From Spirosoma validum (GTDB lineage Bacteria > Bacteroidota > Bacteroidia > Cytophagales > Spirosomataceae), in assembly GCF_014699035.1 (NCBI RefSeq), contig NZ_JACXAA010000003.1:372001-436000 (forward strand): a stretch of DNA of 64,000 bases, given 5' to 3'. A program made the position numbers and the translations under genes. The notes below the pieces were generated by a model. It saw only the letters and a list, made by a program, of their open reading frames with translations. It made no database searches and was not told the origin of the DNA. Positions 26,887 to 36,520 of the stretch are shown in pieces. The first letter of the stretch is position 1. Each line of letters opens with the position of its first letter.

Positions 26887-28016
26887 CAATTTCTATAAAT
26901 ATTAGAAAAAATCATTTTTATATATTGTTCCTTTAATAATTCCCAGCTATAATTATTGTACGCGTGAGACCACAATTGAGCTTTATTAAAATTCAACTTA
27001 TCTACGCTATTTATTAAATCTTGCAAAATCCCTTCATTGTTTAAATCAGCGAATACTCCATAATTAGTTAAAACTTCACGAGCGATACAATAGTCATGGA
27101 CTATTGGAGTTAGACCAAACTGTAATGCCTCAACTAAGACTCTTGGAGACCCCTCAGTTAAAGAAGCTAGGATAAAATAGTTAGAAATTTTTAGATAATT
27201 TGAAACTTCATTCGGTTCTACATTCTTTATTGAAAAACTTTCTGGTTGCAAAATTGAATTGGCTAAGGCAATTATGCTTTGACTGTTTTTATCTATATTT
27301 CCTAAGATAACTAAAAAATATTCATCTGGATTTAATTTCGAAAATTCTGTAACAATATAATCCATACGTTTGTGATGACTATTGACTGCTCCAACTGAAA
27401 TTATGATTTTTTTGCCAATTGGTAGTAAAAACTTATCTTTTAGTATATTCTTGTCAGTGTTATTTAATTCTATAAAATTATTAGATATATTTAATCCATA
27501 ATGAAGTAACGTTTGTTTATTCATGGGCGTGTTCGCTTTACATGCTTTCTGTTGATGGACTAAAAGAAGTTGTTGAACATGATCGTCAGTGTAGAAGGGG
27601 GCACTTTTAGGGGCCCCATTGCTTAAGAGTAAGTTGTAGTTAAAATTAGATGCTTTTCGAACAGACCACAAGAGCTTACCTAGGACCGTGTCGCTATAGT
27701 ATATTAATGCCGGTTTGTACTTTATAATGAGCGGTAACATGCTAATAAGAAAACTACCCTGTTCTAACCAGTATTCTTTTACTCCAAAGATTCTACGTAT
27801 AAGAATAGATAATTTACTATTACGATGAATACAAGGAACTCTTATCTCGTTATCGGTATTTTCCCCAACAGCCTTTAACAAGATTAACTTAAATTCTTTA
27901 CAATCTTTTAATTGTTCAAAACATTCTCTACTAAAAGATTCATAACCACGATTGACGTGTCCTAAACCGGTACATGGTAAAAATACAATTGGCGTTTTAT
28001 CAATATTAGATTTCAT
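26886..28016 (-). CDS. GT4-like glycosyltransferase
   Basis: A 376-residue GT-B protein. KKIIISVGAVNSHHKRMDYI begins the donor domain and EGSPRVLVEALQFGLTPIV carries the E-x7-E motif of family 4. The N-terminal half (VFLPCTGLGHVNRGYESFSR) is divergent from its neighbours. The coding sequence is much richer in A and T than genes either side at 24-26.9 kb and 29.2-39 kb, suggesting separate acquisition. Donor and acceptor are unknown. Confidence 0.82.
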   Translation of the reverse strand: MKSNIDKTPIVFLPCTGLGHVNRGYESFSRECFEQLKDCKEFKLILLKAVGENTDNEIRVPCIHRNSKLSILIRRIFGVKEYWLEQGSFLISMLPLIIKYKPALIYYSDTVLGKLLWSVRKASNFNYNLLLSNGAPKSAPFYTDDHVQQLLLVHQQKACKANTPMNKQTLLHYGLNISNNFIELNNTDKNILKDKFLLPIGKKIIISVGAVNSHHKRMDYIVTEFSKLNPDEYFLVILGNIDKNSQSIIALANSILQPESFSIKNVEPNEVSNYLKISNYFILASLTEGSPRVLVEALQFGLTPIVHDYCIAREVLTNYGVFADLNNEGILQDLINSVDKLNFNKAQLWSHAYNNYSWELLKEQYIKMIFSNIYRN

Positions 28017-28108
28017 GAAAGACTTATGACAATTGTTGTGTAGATACAGGCATCTTTTGTACAGAAAAGATTGAATATAAGAGCTGTATTACCATAGGGC
28101 TCTTATTT

Positions 28109-29179
28109 CTATAACATGTACATTAGTTCATTTGTATTTTCTTCTGTTAACAACAAATTTTGTCTATTAGCGCTGTTCTTATTTTTTTTAGTTTTAACAG
28201 GGTCTATAGAGACTGTACAAAAATTCAAGTTATATGTTTTAGCTATTTCACTAAAAAATTCTGGTGGATGATTATTGCTTCTTAATTCAATAATTTTTGT
28301 TTTTTCTTTACAAAAAATAATGTTAGTTAGTGCTGCTCCATGAACTCCTATCACAGTGTTTGCTTTTGATAATATATATATCTGCCTTGATAAGCTTAAG
28401 GTTTGTGGATCTATAATCTTAAAATTTAAATCTCGTAGTTTCTGTATTAGTTTCTTTTCACCTATTAGTCTTCTTGTCTTTTGATTGCCTCGTACTAAGT
28501 AGATCTTATCATAAGTTTCATACTCCTCTTTGTATGTTAATCTCTCTATAAAACTGTCTATTAATTGTTTCTTCCAGATAGGGAATTTTTCATTATAATT
28601 GATGTAATCAGCTATATACATTTCTTTAACTGTAGCTATGCTGAAAGAATTAAGTCTAATAATATTTTCAATTGGTAAATCTAGGATTTCTAAAGTTTCT
28701 TTCTCATAACTTTTTGTGGATTTATGCAGTATTATTTTGACATTACTTATATTTTCTAAATTTCTGCTTAACAGCACTAGTCGAGGCAGTAAATCTACTA
28801 TCCAGTGGTAATAATTTCCTTCAGCCTCTGGTGTAATGAGAAAGACAGCCTTGTCAATTTCATAGGAGTCACGACCTAAATAAGGGAATGTAATGCCTGG
28901 ATGTAAATCGATACCCCAAGGAAAAGCTGTGAATCGTTTGTAAGTTTTATTATTGGCGTCAATTATTAGTCCTCCAAAAAGGTTATTACAAATCACATTA
29001 TGTAATTTCCAAATAGATATATGGTCGAGGTGTTTATATATTTCATATTCTTCATCGGGCTTTTCTACTAGAAAAGGAGCTTTACCGTGAGGGTTACCAA
29101 TTTGTAGAAAACTTGATATTTTGCGAAGAAATTTTAGACAGCTAATAAAAAGTATATGTTTCACTTTATACTGAGACAA
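28109..29179 (-). CDS. GT61-family glycosyltransferase
   Basis: A 356-residue protein with the GT61 (DUF563) signature ANTVIGVHGAALTNIIFCK followed by KIIEL, and the central AEGNYYHWIVDLLPRLVLL typical of this family. GT61 members transfer sugars such as xylose or GlcNAc to polysaccharides. The gene is AT-rich like its downstream neighbour. The reading frame appears to start at a TTG directly after the stop of the acyltransferase gene; a GTG five codons later is possible. Confidence 0.85.
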   Translation of the reverse strand: MSQYKVKHILFISCLKFLRKISSFLQIGNPHGKAPFLVEKPDEEYEIYKHLDHISIWKLHNVICNNLFGGLIIDANNKTYKRFTAFPWGIDLHPGITFPYLGRDSYEIDKAVFLITPEAEGNYYHWIVDLLPRLVLLSRNLENISNVKIILHKSTKSYEKETLEILDLPIENIIRLNSFSIATVKEMYIADYINYNEKFPIWKKQLIDSFIERLTYKEEYETYDKIYLVRGNQKTRRLIGEKKLIQKLRDLNFKIIDPQTLSLSRQIYILSKANTVIGVHGAALTNIIFCKEKTKIIELRSNNHPPEFFSEIAKTYNLNFCTVSIDPVKTKKNKNSANRQNLLLTEENTNELMYML

Positions 29180-29716
29180 TTATCTGGCTGGGTTGCCTTT
29201 AACAGTCGTATTTGGCGGCACTGACTTTGTTACCACACTGCAAGCGCCAACTATGGCATATTCACCTATAATAGTCCCAGGTAATATGAAAGCCCTAGCT
29301 CCAATGAAAGCTTGAGCACCAATACTGATTGGGGATGTAACGAGATTCATTTCTGGTTTATCGAAATCGTGAGTTCCCGTGCATAGGTAAGCTTCTTGAG
29401 CGATCGTAGCATGTTCATGAATTTCAATAACTCCTAAAGAGTAAGCATTAGCACGATCACCCAAACAAGCCCGGTCATGCATAATAAGGTGCCAAGGTAT
29501 TTGAATACGGGCACGTTGATGTACAAAGGGAGTACCATAAATTTTAGCCCCAAAAACCTTAAGCCAAAACAGACGCCAGGGATTTGCTGGTTTGGGCGTC
29601 CAGGAGCAGAAAAAAGCCCAAACATATTCCCAGATCAGTAGCTTAATCCGGTCTTTGACTCTCCAGGGACTGGAATATGCATCAACTTGCTTATGAATTT
29701 GCGGATTCGTGAGCAT
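29180..29716 (-). CDS. Hexapeptide-repeat O-acetyltransferase (WcaF-like)
   Basis: The 178-residue protein starts at ATG 29716, overlapping the end of the preceding glycosyltransferase gene by 26 bp; a TTG start 24 bp earlier would lengthen the overlap. The first 60 residues ([20 protein letters not shown]) match the N-terminal helix of WcaF-type enzymes. Left-handed beta-helix hexapeptides follow, with [17 protein letters not shown] supplying the active-site His. It probably acetylates a sugar of the polysaccharide repeat unit from acetyl-CoA. Confidence 0.87.
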   Translation of the reverse strand: MLTNPQIHKQVDAYSSPWRVKDRIKLLIWEYVWAFFCSWTPKPANPWRLFWLKVFGAKIYGTPFVHQRARIQIPWHLIMHDRACLGDRANAYSLGVIEIHEHATIAQEAYLCTGTHDFDKPEMNLVTSPISIGAQAFIGARAFILPGTIIGEYAIVGACSVVTKSVPPNTTVKGNPAR

Positions 29717-30833
29717 TTCGTTGAGTAGTCTGGTCAACAATTCGCTGAAACTCTTCTAGAAAGAGATTTGCTATATGCGAGGTTGAGTGCGTTTGTTGAA
29801 TGTGTATTGCGTTTTCGCTTAACTGTGTACGTAATGCATGTTCGTTTTGTAATTGTGTAATATAATTACTTAGTTGCTGAACTGCAGTTTCGGAACGATG
29901 ATCAAAAATTAACCCATTGACGCCTTGCGTAATGAAGTCCTGAAAGCAGGCTAAATTAGAGACAACGGGTACGCAGCCCCAGGCCATAGCTTCTAATGGG
30001 GCTAAGCCAAAGGTTTCCCCTCGTTCCGCTACGGATGGATATACAAAAATAGAGGCATCTGCATAGAATTTATTCAGAGCGATGTTATCAAAAACGGGGC
30101 CTATAAAATCGATTTGACCTTCGCCAGCTAATTTTCGAAGTTTATCCATGTAATCGATTCCTCCTCCTCCAGCCGAAACTTCCCAAGGTCCAACTATCTG
30201 TAATTGGTAAGACTGATCGGTTTGCTTGAATGCCCTGATCAACAAGTCTAATCCTTTTTCTGGATGGACTCGGCCAACATATAGTATAATTGGCTTTTTA
30301 GGACTAATTATAGTCTCAGAAGGCACAAAAGGGAGAGGGTTGGGAATCATTACTATCCTGTTGTGCAAAGGTTTGGGCAGTTCCTTTCGAATCGCATCTG
30401 CTACTGGTGTCGAATTAGCCCGTAAGCGAGCCGTTGCTCCATATAGTCTCATTTGCCCTTTGGGCATACGTTGAACATCAACAAAACAGACTTTCTGTGC
30501 TTTTTGTGATAGTAAAATTGGTGCCCAAAACGTATTGCTGACAAGTATGTCAAAATCAGTTGGTAGCACTCTTAATACTTTTCTTGTATAAAGTAAGTCT
30601 CGAAACTTAAGAACAACCCCCGATTTAGGGGTATTATATCCCTTCAGTCGGATGTGACGAACGCCATCTATTTGTTCCGACTCTGGCAAGCCCTCCACTA
30701 ACCTTGATACTTGAAAAACTTCATGGCCTTTTCGCACGAATTCTTTGCCTAGAGAGTACCACATTTTTTCGACCGCCCCGCCAAAAATGGTAGGAACTGG
30801 AAAAAAAGCGCCCTGCAGTAAGACGATACGCAC
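29691..30833 (-). CDS. GT4 glycosyltransferase
   Basis: A 380-residue GT-B enzyme starting at GTG 30833. [19 protein letters not shown] forms the acceptor-side glycine loop, [20 protein letters not shown] starts the donor domain, and [20 protein letters not shown] has the E-x7-E motif. It is two bases from the next upstream gene, so both are on one transcript. Sugar specificity is not evident. Confidence 0.88.
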   Translation of the reverse strand: MRIVLLQGAFFPVPTIFGGAVEKMWYSLGKEFVRKGHEVFQVSRLVEGLPESEQIDGVRHIRLKGYNTPKSGVVLKFRDLLYTRKVLRVLPTDFDILVSNTFWAPILLSQKAQKVCFVDVQRMPKGQMRLYGATARLRANSTPVADAIRKELPKPLHNRIVMIPNPLPFVPSETIISPKKPIILYVGRVHPEKGLDLLIRAFKQTDQSYQLQIVGPWEVSAGGGGIDYMDKLRKLAGEGQIDFIGPVFDNIALNKFYADASIFVYPSVAERGETFGLAPLEAMAWGCVPVVSNLACFQDFITQGVNGLIFDHRSETAVQQLSNYITQLQNEHALRTQLSENAIHIQQTHSTSHIANLFLEEFQRIVDQTTQRNAHESANS

Positions 30834-30835
30834 GA

Positions 30836-32050
30836 TTAAGTTATAGGGGTAGTGTCTACTGTTAAAGCCCTGAGAATACGTGTAGCCGCCTGTTCAACCT
30901 GAAAATTATTTTCGAAGGTTTGTCTTGCCTTCACTCCTACTGACTCCCGTTGGCTGATTGGAAGATTAAACCAATTTGCTAAAAGTTGCCTTGTTCCTTC
31001 ATATGTATCAGGAGCGACAAGACCACCACCACCTGTTTCAATTTCCTGCCAAATGTTGACCTGGTTTGAGATCAACACGGGCTTTCCACAGGCCAATGCT
31101 TCTACCACTGCAATACCAAAATTCTCCTGATGACTTGGTAATACAAAAGCTTCGCAGCCGTAAATAACTCCCCATTTTGCGTCGCCCGATAGCATACCTG
31201 GAAAAAACACTCGATCCTTTAGTTGAGAAGTTTCTGAGACAAACTTCAGTATAGATGTACCATATGAGGTTTCCAGACCTGGGCCGACAATGACAAGATT
31301 AGGTATAGCAAAATCCGATTGAACTTTTGAATTAAGAAGACTAGCGTATGCTTTGATTAGTAAATCAACTCCTTTTTTGTAATGAATTCGACTCAGAAAA
31401 AGTAGGTAAGGTTGATCCTGCACTGTAGCGCATTTTTCCAAGAATGCCACTCGCATTGCGTTAGTGTATTTGGGAGGCTCCCCAACTCCATATCCAACAT
31501 TTATTTCCTGTTTTGGATGGTAAGGTCTAAATGGCTTTCTAGCTAATTGTAATTCGGTTTCACACGTAAACAGTAAACCATCTGAATCATTGACCACCCG
31601 ATTTTCAATAAATTTCCAATAAAGCCAATTTCGAATTGCTTTCAGTTTCCGTCCTTTAGCATTTTGAAACCAGGGATCTAACATGCCATGAGGCATAATG
31701 AAAAATTTAGGCGTCTGGGCTCCCGATCTTCGCTTCACTACGCGCAAAGCTTTCCATACAGCGTAACTAGGATATAACCAAAGTCCATTCACGATCACTA
31801 CGTCAAAACGTTCTAAGTTGTCAATAAGCCAAGGGATTAGCTTAGCACTATATGCCCAGGAAGGCATGTCCGAACCAAGAGCATAGATAGGAAACGTATC
31901 CTGACCTAAAAATGACGCAGTGGGCTGATCTAGACTAACAACCTCCCGATGAATACCTAATTTTCTAGAGGCTTTATCTAAATTTCGTATACCTTGGCAA
32001 GGGCCTCCCGTTAAAGGATTCATGCTGCCAATTACGTGGAGAAGTCTCAC
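30836..32050 (-). CDS. GT4 glycosyltransferase
   Basis: A 404-residue protein from GTG 32050 (MRLLHVIGSMNPLTGGPCQG). The donor domain begins at YLLFLSRIHYKKGVDLLIKA, and the E-x7-E motif lies in ENFGIAVVEALACGKPVLIS. The arrangement is that of processive-locus family 4 transferases acting on lipid-linked intermediates. It lies 21 bp after the acyltransferase gene in the operon. Confidence 0.88.
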   Translation of the reverse strand: MRLLHVIGSMNPLTGGPCQGIRNLDKASRKLGIHREVVSLDQPTASFLGQDTFPIYALGSDMPSWAYSAKLIPWLIDNLERFDVVIVNGLWLYPSYAVWKALRVVKRRSGAQTPKFFIMPHGMLDPWFQNAKGRKLKAIRNWLYWKFIENRVVNDSDGLLFTCETELQLARKPFRPYHPKQEINVGYGVGEPPKYTNAMRVAFLEKCATVQDQPYLLFLSRIHYKKGVDLLIKAYASLLNSKVQSDFAIPNLVIVGPGLETSYGTSILKFVSETSQLKDRVFFPGMLSGDAKWGVIYGCEAFVLPSHQENFGIAVVEALACGKPVLISNQVNIWQEIETGGGGLVAPDTYEGTRQLLANWFNLPISQRESVGVKARQTFENNFQVEQAATRILRALTVDTTPIT

Positions 32051-32071
32051 CGATTTATTCTGGAAAACCAG

Positions 32072-32734
32072 CTAAATTACAAAGCCTTTGCTACGGGTAA
32101 AATATTTAGCCGTTTTAGGAATATTCTGAAGTGCCTTTGCAGGTACTCCTCCATAAATCATCCATTCGTCTGTATAGGCTTTATTCAGTAAAGACTTTGC
32201 GCCTAATACTGAAAAGTCGGGTAAAACCGCACCGCCTAATATTACTGCATTTGTTCCTATAAATGTATACTCACCGATTGTGATTGGATTACTATCCTGA
32301 CGATTTTCGTTCACATCAACTGAGTGTGTCAAAAACTGTGACTGATAGCCTGCTACAGTCGTAAACCGTCCAATACTTATTTTATTCGTACAGTCAAGAT
32401 GGTGATTTTTCGTAATAGAAGCATGTTCTCCCAGATACAGTTCTGGTAAACGATCAGTCTGATGCGCGAAATGATACGAATTGGTATTCTTAGGAAATCC
32501 TGTTATCCAATTCCCACGCGAAATTGATGCATAGGCAGACAGGCTCAGGTAATCCAAATGGATAGCTGCGTTAAAATGTCCAATCTTAGCACCTTCATGC
32601 ATCGTAAGCTTTTTAGGAAAAATCCAAGAATACCCAATCCTGGCTGTAGGATGAATGTCATACTTAAACCATCGTTGTAAGCACCAGCGTTTTAGCGGCC
32701 ATGGCAGTAGTGTTACTATAATTTTTACGAGCAT
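32072..32734 (-). CDS. Hexapeptide-repeat acyltransferase
   Basis: A 220-residue protein with a left-handed beta-helix fold: IGRFTTVAGYQSQFLTHSVD contains the putative catalytic His, and ITIGEYTFIGTNAVILGGAV and the final WMIYGGVPAKALQNI are typical of WcaF/VatD-like acetyltransferases. The N-terminus LLPWPLKRWCLQRWFKYDI is a basic amphipathic stretch that could sit on the membrane. Its start lies 157 bp before the end region of the upstream glycosyltransferase reading, overlapping that gene by 10 bp. Confidence 0.85.
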   Translation of the reverse strand: MLVKIIVTLLPWPLKRWCLQRWFKYDIHPTARIGYSWIFPKKLTMHEGAKIGHFNAAIHLDYLSLSAYASISRGNWITGFPKNTNSYHFAHQTDRLPELYLGEHASITKNHHLDCTNKISIGRFTTVAGYQSQFLTHSVDVNENRQDSNPITIGEYTFIGTNAVILGGAVLPDFSVLGAKSLLNKAYTDEWMIYGGVPAKALQNIPKTAKYFTRSKGFVI

Positions 32735-33891
32735 ACAGCTGGAGTTAGCCGAGTTAACCCATATAGATTGAGATAGGCGTCAATCATATCTGCAACCTTA
32801 AAGCGTTCACAATTTTGGTAGCCTAATTGAATCAATTCTTCTCGTTTACCAGGTTGATGAAGTTGGCGAAAGGCATCAGCGAATGATACAGGCTGGTGTG
32901 GGTCGGCTAACAAAGCACCATCCCCACTAACTTCAGGTATGGGCTGGATGGAACTTGAGATTACAGGAACTCCACATGCTTGTGCTTCTATGACAGGCCA
33001 ACCAAATCCTTCAGAAAAAGAAGGAAATACAAAAGCTTCGCAATTCCGATATAAAGCCAGTAATAATTGGTGAGAAGGCTTTACTACAGTGATAATTCTA
33101 TCTTCTATGCCCAGTTCCTTGATACGATCTGCTAGTGGTTGATCAACCGGCTGGCCTGCAAAGCATACCACACCTCGCCATTCATTTGTGAGTAATGCTA
33201 GCGTCTCAACCAGCATATTCCGGTTTTTTCTGGGGAGTGACGATCCGACATGCAATAAATAAGGCTTAGTAAGATCAGGAACATTAGTTGTTAACAGTTG
33301 ATCAGCCTCTCTAGTAGAAAGGGGATAGAAATTGCCGTTAAATCCTACATGAATAACCCGCCAGCGGTCTGCTGTCGTTATAGCCTTGCCTATATATTCT
33401 TCAAGGTGTACTAATGTTTGTTTAGAGTCAGCAGCTAATATGCTCGCTTTTTTTAAATGCCCACCGATCCAGTTCTGAAAAATTTTACCCGTTTTTGAGG
33501 CTGGGCAATAGGCATCTGCATGCCCTAATGCTCCCCGGATGGCTAAAATATCATGACAAGTAATTCCCGTCTGGTAGTGGGGCAAGTGAGGTAAGTAGGG
33601 CGCGTTTGAGTGGTCACAAATATGAAAATAGACTTTTCTTTTCTTATACTTTTGAACACGCCAGCGCAATTGCAAAGGAAAAAGAATCCACTTATCGATA
33701 TAACCTAACCATTTCCCTAAACCTTGTAAGGTTGATTTACTCCATTTTCCTAGCCACACTGTCGGTTTCCATAACTCTACTACATAGCCTGCCTCTAATA
33801 AACCGTCTTGTAACATTTGTGAAAAACGCTGCATACTTTCCTGTCGGTCAGGCTCGTAATTCCCAATCAAAATAAAACGATCTTTTGACAT
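32725..33891 (-). CDS. GT4 glycosyltransferase
   Basis: A 388-residue protein. ATG 33891 (MSKDRFILIGNYEPDRQESM) is preferred to a TTG 63 bp upstream, which would make it overlap the membrane-protein gene. The motifs LLHVGSSLPRKNRNMLVETL and EGFGWPVIEAQACGVPVISS (E-x7-E) define family 4. The N-terminal segment resembles transferases that act early on a lipid-linked chain. It overlaps the following acyltransferase gene by 10 bp. Confidence 0.87.
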   Translation of the reverse strand: MSKDRFILIGNYEPDRQESMQRFSQMLQDGLLEAGYVVELWKPTVWLGKWSKSTLQGLGKWLGYIDKWILFPLQLRWRVQKYKKRKVYFHICDHSNAPYLPHLPHYQTGITCHDILAIRGALGHADAYCPASKTGKIFQNWIGGHLKKASILAADSKQTLVHLEEYIGKAITTADRWRVIHVGFNGNFYPLSTREADQLLTTNVPDLTKPYLLHVGSSLPRKNRNMLVETLALLTNEWRGVVCFAGQPVDQPLADRIKELGIEDRIITVVKPSHQLLLALYRNCEAFVFPSFSEGFGWPVIEAQACGVPVISSSIQPIPEVSGDGALLADPHQPVSFADAFRQLHQPGKREELIQLGYQNCERFKVADMIDAYLNLYGLTRLTPAVCS

Positions 33892-33908
33892 CAAGCCAGT
33901 GCTTTTGA

Positions 33909-35255
33909 TTATGCTCGAAGAGAAGCTAGTAATAAGCCACTCACTAATGTACAAAACCCCAATGAGGTTGGCTGCGCCCAGCCTCCCTGTAAAAGCAGTA
34001 GAAGGCCATTACTAAGTAAAATCCAGGGTAAAAAGTCGCCGGATTGTATTCGTTTATAGCTGCTACTAGTACATTTTGCAGCTAAACTTATGCGGATGAA
34101 GATAACACCTATGCCTAATAAAGAACCCAGCTCGCCAGTTAACCGCCCCCATTCACCTTCTGATATTAAGAAAACAGAACGAGTACCGACTAATAGTTGA
34201 GCTCCTACATTAGTACCCATCCCCAGACCATAACCAAATAATGATTGATCTGAGGCTGCAAATAGAGAATTTACTAATCCATCTATAAAGCGATCAACAA
34301 TGGCTCCTTTAAAGCCCCCACCTGCATCATTGGCTCCTTCAAAGCGAGCAGTGAACGCTTCTATGGAAATTTTAAATAGATCTGTCTGATTTAACAGGGC
34401 CAGGGCAATGATAAAGCCTATTATTGCCAGGAGTAAACGGCCAATATATTTAGGGTTCCGGCCAACAGCCAGAAAGGTGAATAAGGCAGTTACGCCTACT
34501 TGTAAAAACAAAGCCCGACTAATCGATAGAGGAATAGCTGCAATTAGACACAGGGTTGATCCAATCAGAATAAGACGGTTAACTTCTTTTTGATAGAGCC
34601 AGAAATAAAAGACAAAACAGGCTGCCAGACTATAAAATAAAGATGTCCCATTCGTAAACGAAAACGTGGCAGGTGGTCGATAATAACCTAAAGCGCCATC
34701 AAACCCAGCTCCCGCCTTGTCACCTGCTACACCGAGGTTCACCCATGCCGACTGAGGACTATAAAATTGCATAGTAATCAGAACAGTCATTGGAATGGTA
34801 ATAAGCAACGTAACTTTGCCTAATTTGACTATGTCTTCCTGCCCAAATACATTGGCTATGAGAAACATGAATGGAAAATGTATCAGTAGGATTCTGGCCC
34901 CGTATAAGGTAACTAGCAAATTTCCATGCCCTATCGTCAATGCCGTAAGCATACCTATAACGCCAATCCAAATCATACCTGTTAAATAGCCATTTGCTTT
35001 TAAGCGATTATGAGACATGGCCAGACCAATAGCCCATAAGGCTATCGGCTCCCGAACGATTAATAAGGGAGTAGCCAGGCTGGGAAGAAACCACTTGCGC
35101 AACGCTCCTTCAAAAATGAGTAGGATGAAATATGTCCAAATCGCCTGTTTGAGCCGTCGGGTAGTTAAATCAGTTCTCTGTATTCCCGATTGATTAGTTG
35201 ATCGGGCACTCAACAGAGGACTACGTAGCGATAGGGGAGGAGATGCCAAAGACAT
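33909..35255 (-). CDS. Wzy-like polysaccharide polymerase / O-antigen ligase family protein
   Basis: A 448-residue membrane protein with about ten to twelve hydrophobic segments beginning at ILLIFEGALRKWFLP. A long extracytoplasmic loop (around residues 290-360: FTARFEGANDAGGGFKGA, DQSLFGYGLGMGTNVGAQLL) carries the Arg- and Gly-rich features of O-antigen polymerases and ligases. Such proteins join repeat units on the outer face of the inner membrane. It is the only polymerase candidate in the locus. Polymerase and ligase cannot be separated by sequence alone. Confidence 0.78.
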   Translation of the reverse strand: MSLASPPLSLRSPLLSARSTNQSGIQRTDLTTRRLKQAIWTYFILLIFEGALRKWFLPSLATPLLIVREPIALWAIGLAMSHNRLKANGYLTGMIWIGVIGMLTALTIGHGNLLVTLYGARILLIHFPFMFLIANVFGQEDIVKLGKVTLLITIPMTVLITMQFYSPQSAWVNLGVAGDKAGAGFDGALGYYRPPATFSFTNGTSLFYSLAACFVFYFWLYQKEVNRLILIGSTLCLIAAIPLSISRALFLQVGVTALFTFLAVGRNPKYIGRLLLAIIGFIIALALLNQTDLFKISIEAFTARFEGANDAGGGFKGAIVDRFIDGLVNSLFAASDQSLFGYGLGMGTNVGAQLLVGTRSVFLISEGEWGRLTGELGSLLGIGVIFIRISLAAKCTSSSYKRIQSGDFLPWILLSNGLLLLLQGGWAQPTSLGFCTLVSGLLLASLRA

Positions 35256-35257
35256 TG

Positions 35258-36508
35258 TTACGCAGGTATCGAAATTTCAGCCACTTGACAGGCTAACTCT
35301 TTTCCATATATTTCCCAGGGACGTAGACGGGCTGTTTCTCTGGCGGCCTTTCCTGCGGCAACAATAGTCCTGGGATTTTGTAATAGTATATCCAGTATCT
35401 GGCGCAATGCCTGAGTAGAACCGGCTTCAATGATCCAGCCATTATTACCATCCGTTATCAAATCAGGACCAGCTGTACGCTCTGTGGTAATAACCGGCGT
35501 TCCCTGCGACATGGCTTCCGTGATAACTAATCCAAAGCCTTCAAATAGCGAAGGAAATACCAGTATATCCTGGGTCTGCATCAGTGCCAGTATCCGGTCG
35601 TGGGATAAACTTGGAATCCAATGGTGTTGTGATAGCGCATAATCCAGGGCTGGGCAGGCTACGCCTGTTTTCTGACCAACAACCGTCAACTCTACCCATT
35701 TTTCAAGCCCCGCTACAGCCGCGAACAGATTCGCAATGCCTTTGCGCTGCGATAATCCCCCTACAAACAACATCCGTAGTCGTCGTCCTTGTGGTATAGT
35801 GCGGTTAGCTTTGGTGTTGACGGTTGGAAATCCATAGGGGATAACAGATACTGGCGCCAGGGAACCAGGGTACTCGGATAATGTTTGGGCCGTAAATGTA
35901 CTAGCGACTAAGATATGATCGGCTAAAGAAAGTTCTTTGTCCTTACGAGCCAATTTTTCGGTTGAGTCCCGGAAGCCAGTTAATGTATTTGCCCAGTCGG
36001 GCCGTTGGATCTGTTCAGTTTCTAATAGTCTACGGGCTGCTCGCCAATAACCAATAGGGAGGTCGTATAAACAAACCAGCCCCCTTTTTTTTGCTGCCTG
36101 AAATGTCTCCAAAGCGCCATCTTCATACGCATAGACACCAGTGAGGGTAGGGCCAGTCCGACGATTTATCCAATTGGCTATTTGGTAATCAAATTGCTGA
36201 TAAACCTGATCAATGCTAAACCTTCCCGTTTCGTGTGTTAGTAAGGTTGACCAGCCAGCTTTACTAGCTACTAATCGAGCTAACTCGTGCCAGGGCCAAG
36301 TATAGGTAATCGATTTGAGTGATTTATCAAATTGACGTCGTCGGATTTCGGAGAGTGATGAAACAAATTCACGCAGTGAATCCAGTATATCTCCCTCGAA
36401 TATAGCAATGGTTGTATGGAACTCTGCTAGTTGTGTTCCATTCAGCAAACCCATAGCCGCAGCGCGAACGTTCGCATTGCCAGTAGGATGGGAAAGTAGC
36501 AGATTCAT
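35258..36508 (-). CDS. GT4 glycosyltransferase
   Basis: A 416-residue GT-B enzyme that ends two bases before the start of the polymerase-like gene. RMLFVGGLSQRKGIANLFAA begins the donor domain and EGFGLVITEAMSQGTPVITT carries the E-x7-E motif. Its N-terminus, NLLLSHPTGNANVRAAAMGL, is of the type seen in Spirosoma-like and cyanobacterial polysaccharide loci. Function is inferred from the family. Confidence 0.87.
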   Translation of the reverse strand: MNLLLSHPTGNANVRAAAMGLLNGTQLAEFHTTIAIFEGDILDSLREFVSSLSEIRRRQFDKSLKSITYTWPWHELARLVASKAGWSTLLTHETGRFSIDQVYQQFDYQIANWINRRTGPTLTGVYAYEDGALETFQAAKKRGLVCLYDLPIGYWRAARRLLETEQIQRPDWANTLTGFRDSTEKLARKDKELSLADHILVASTFTAQTLSEYPGSLAPVSVIPYGFPTVNTKANRTIPQGRRLRMLFVGGLSQRKGIANLFAAVAGLEKWVELTVVGQKTGVACPALDYALSQHHWIPSLSHDRILALMQTQDILVFPSLFEGFGLVITEAMSQGTPVITTERTAGPDLITDGNNGWIIEAGSTQALRQILDILLQNPRTIVAAGKAARETARLRPWEIYGKELACQVAEISIPA

Positions 36509-36520
36509 TTGGCGAACGGA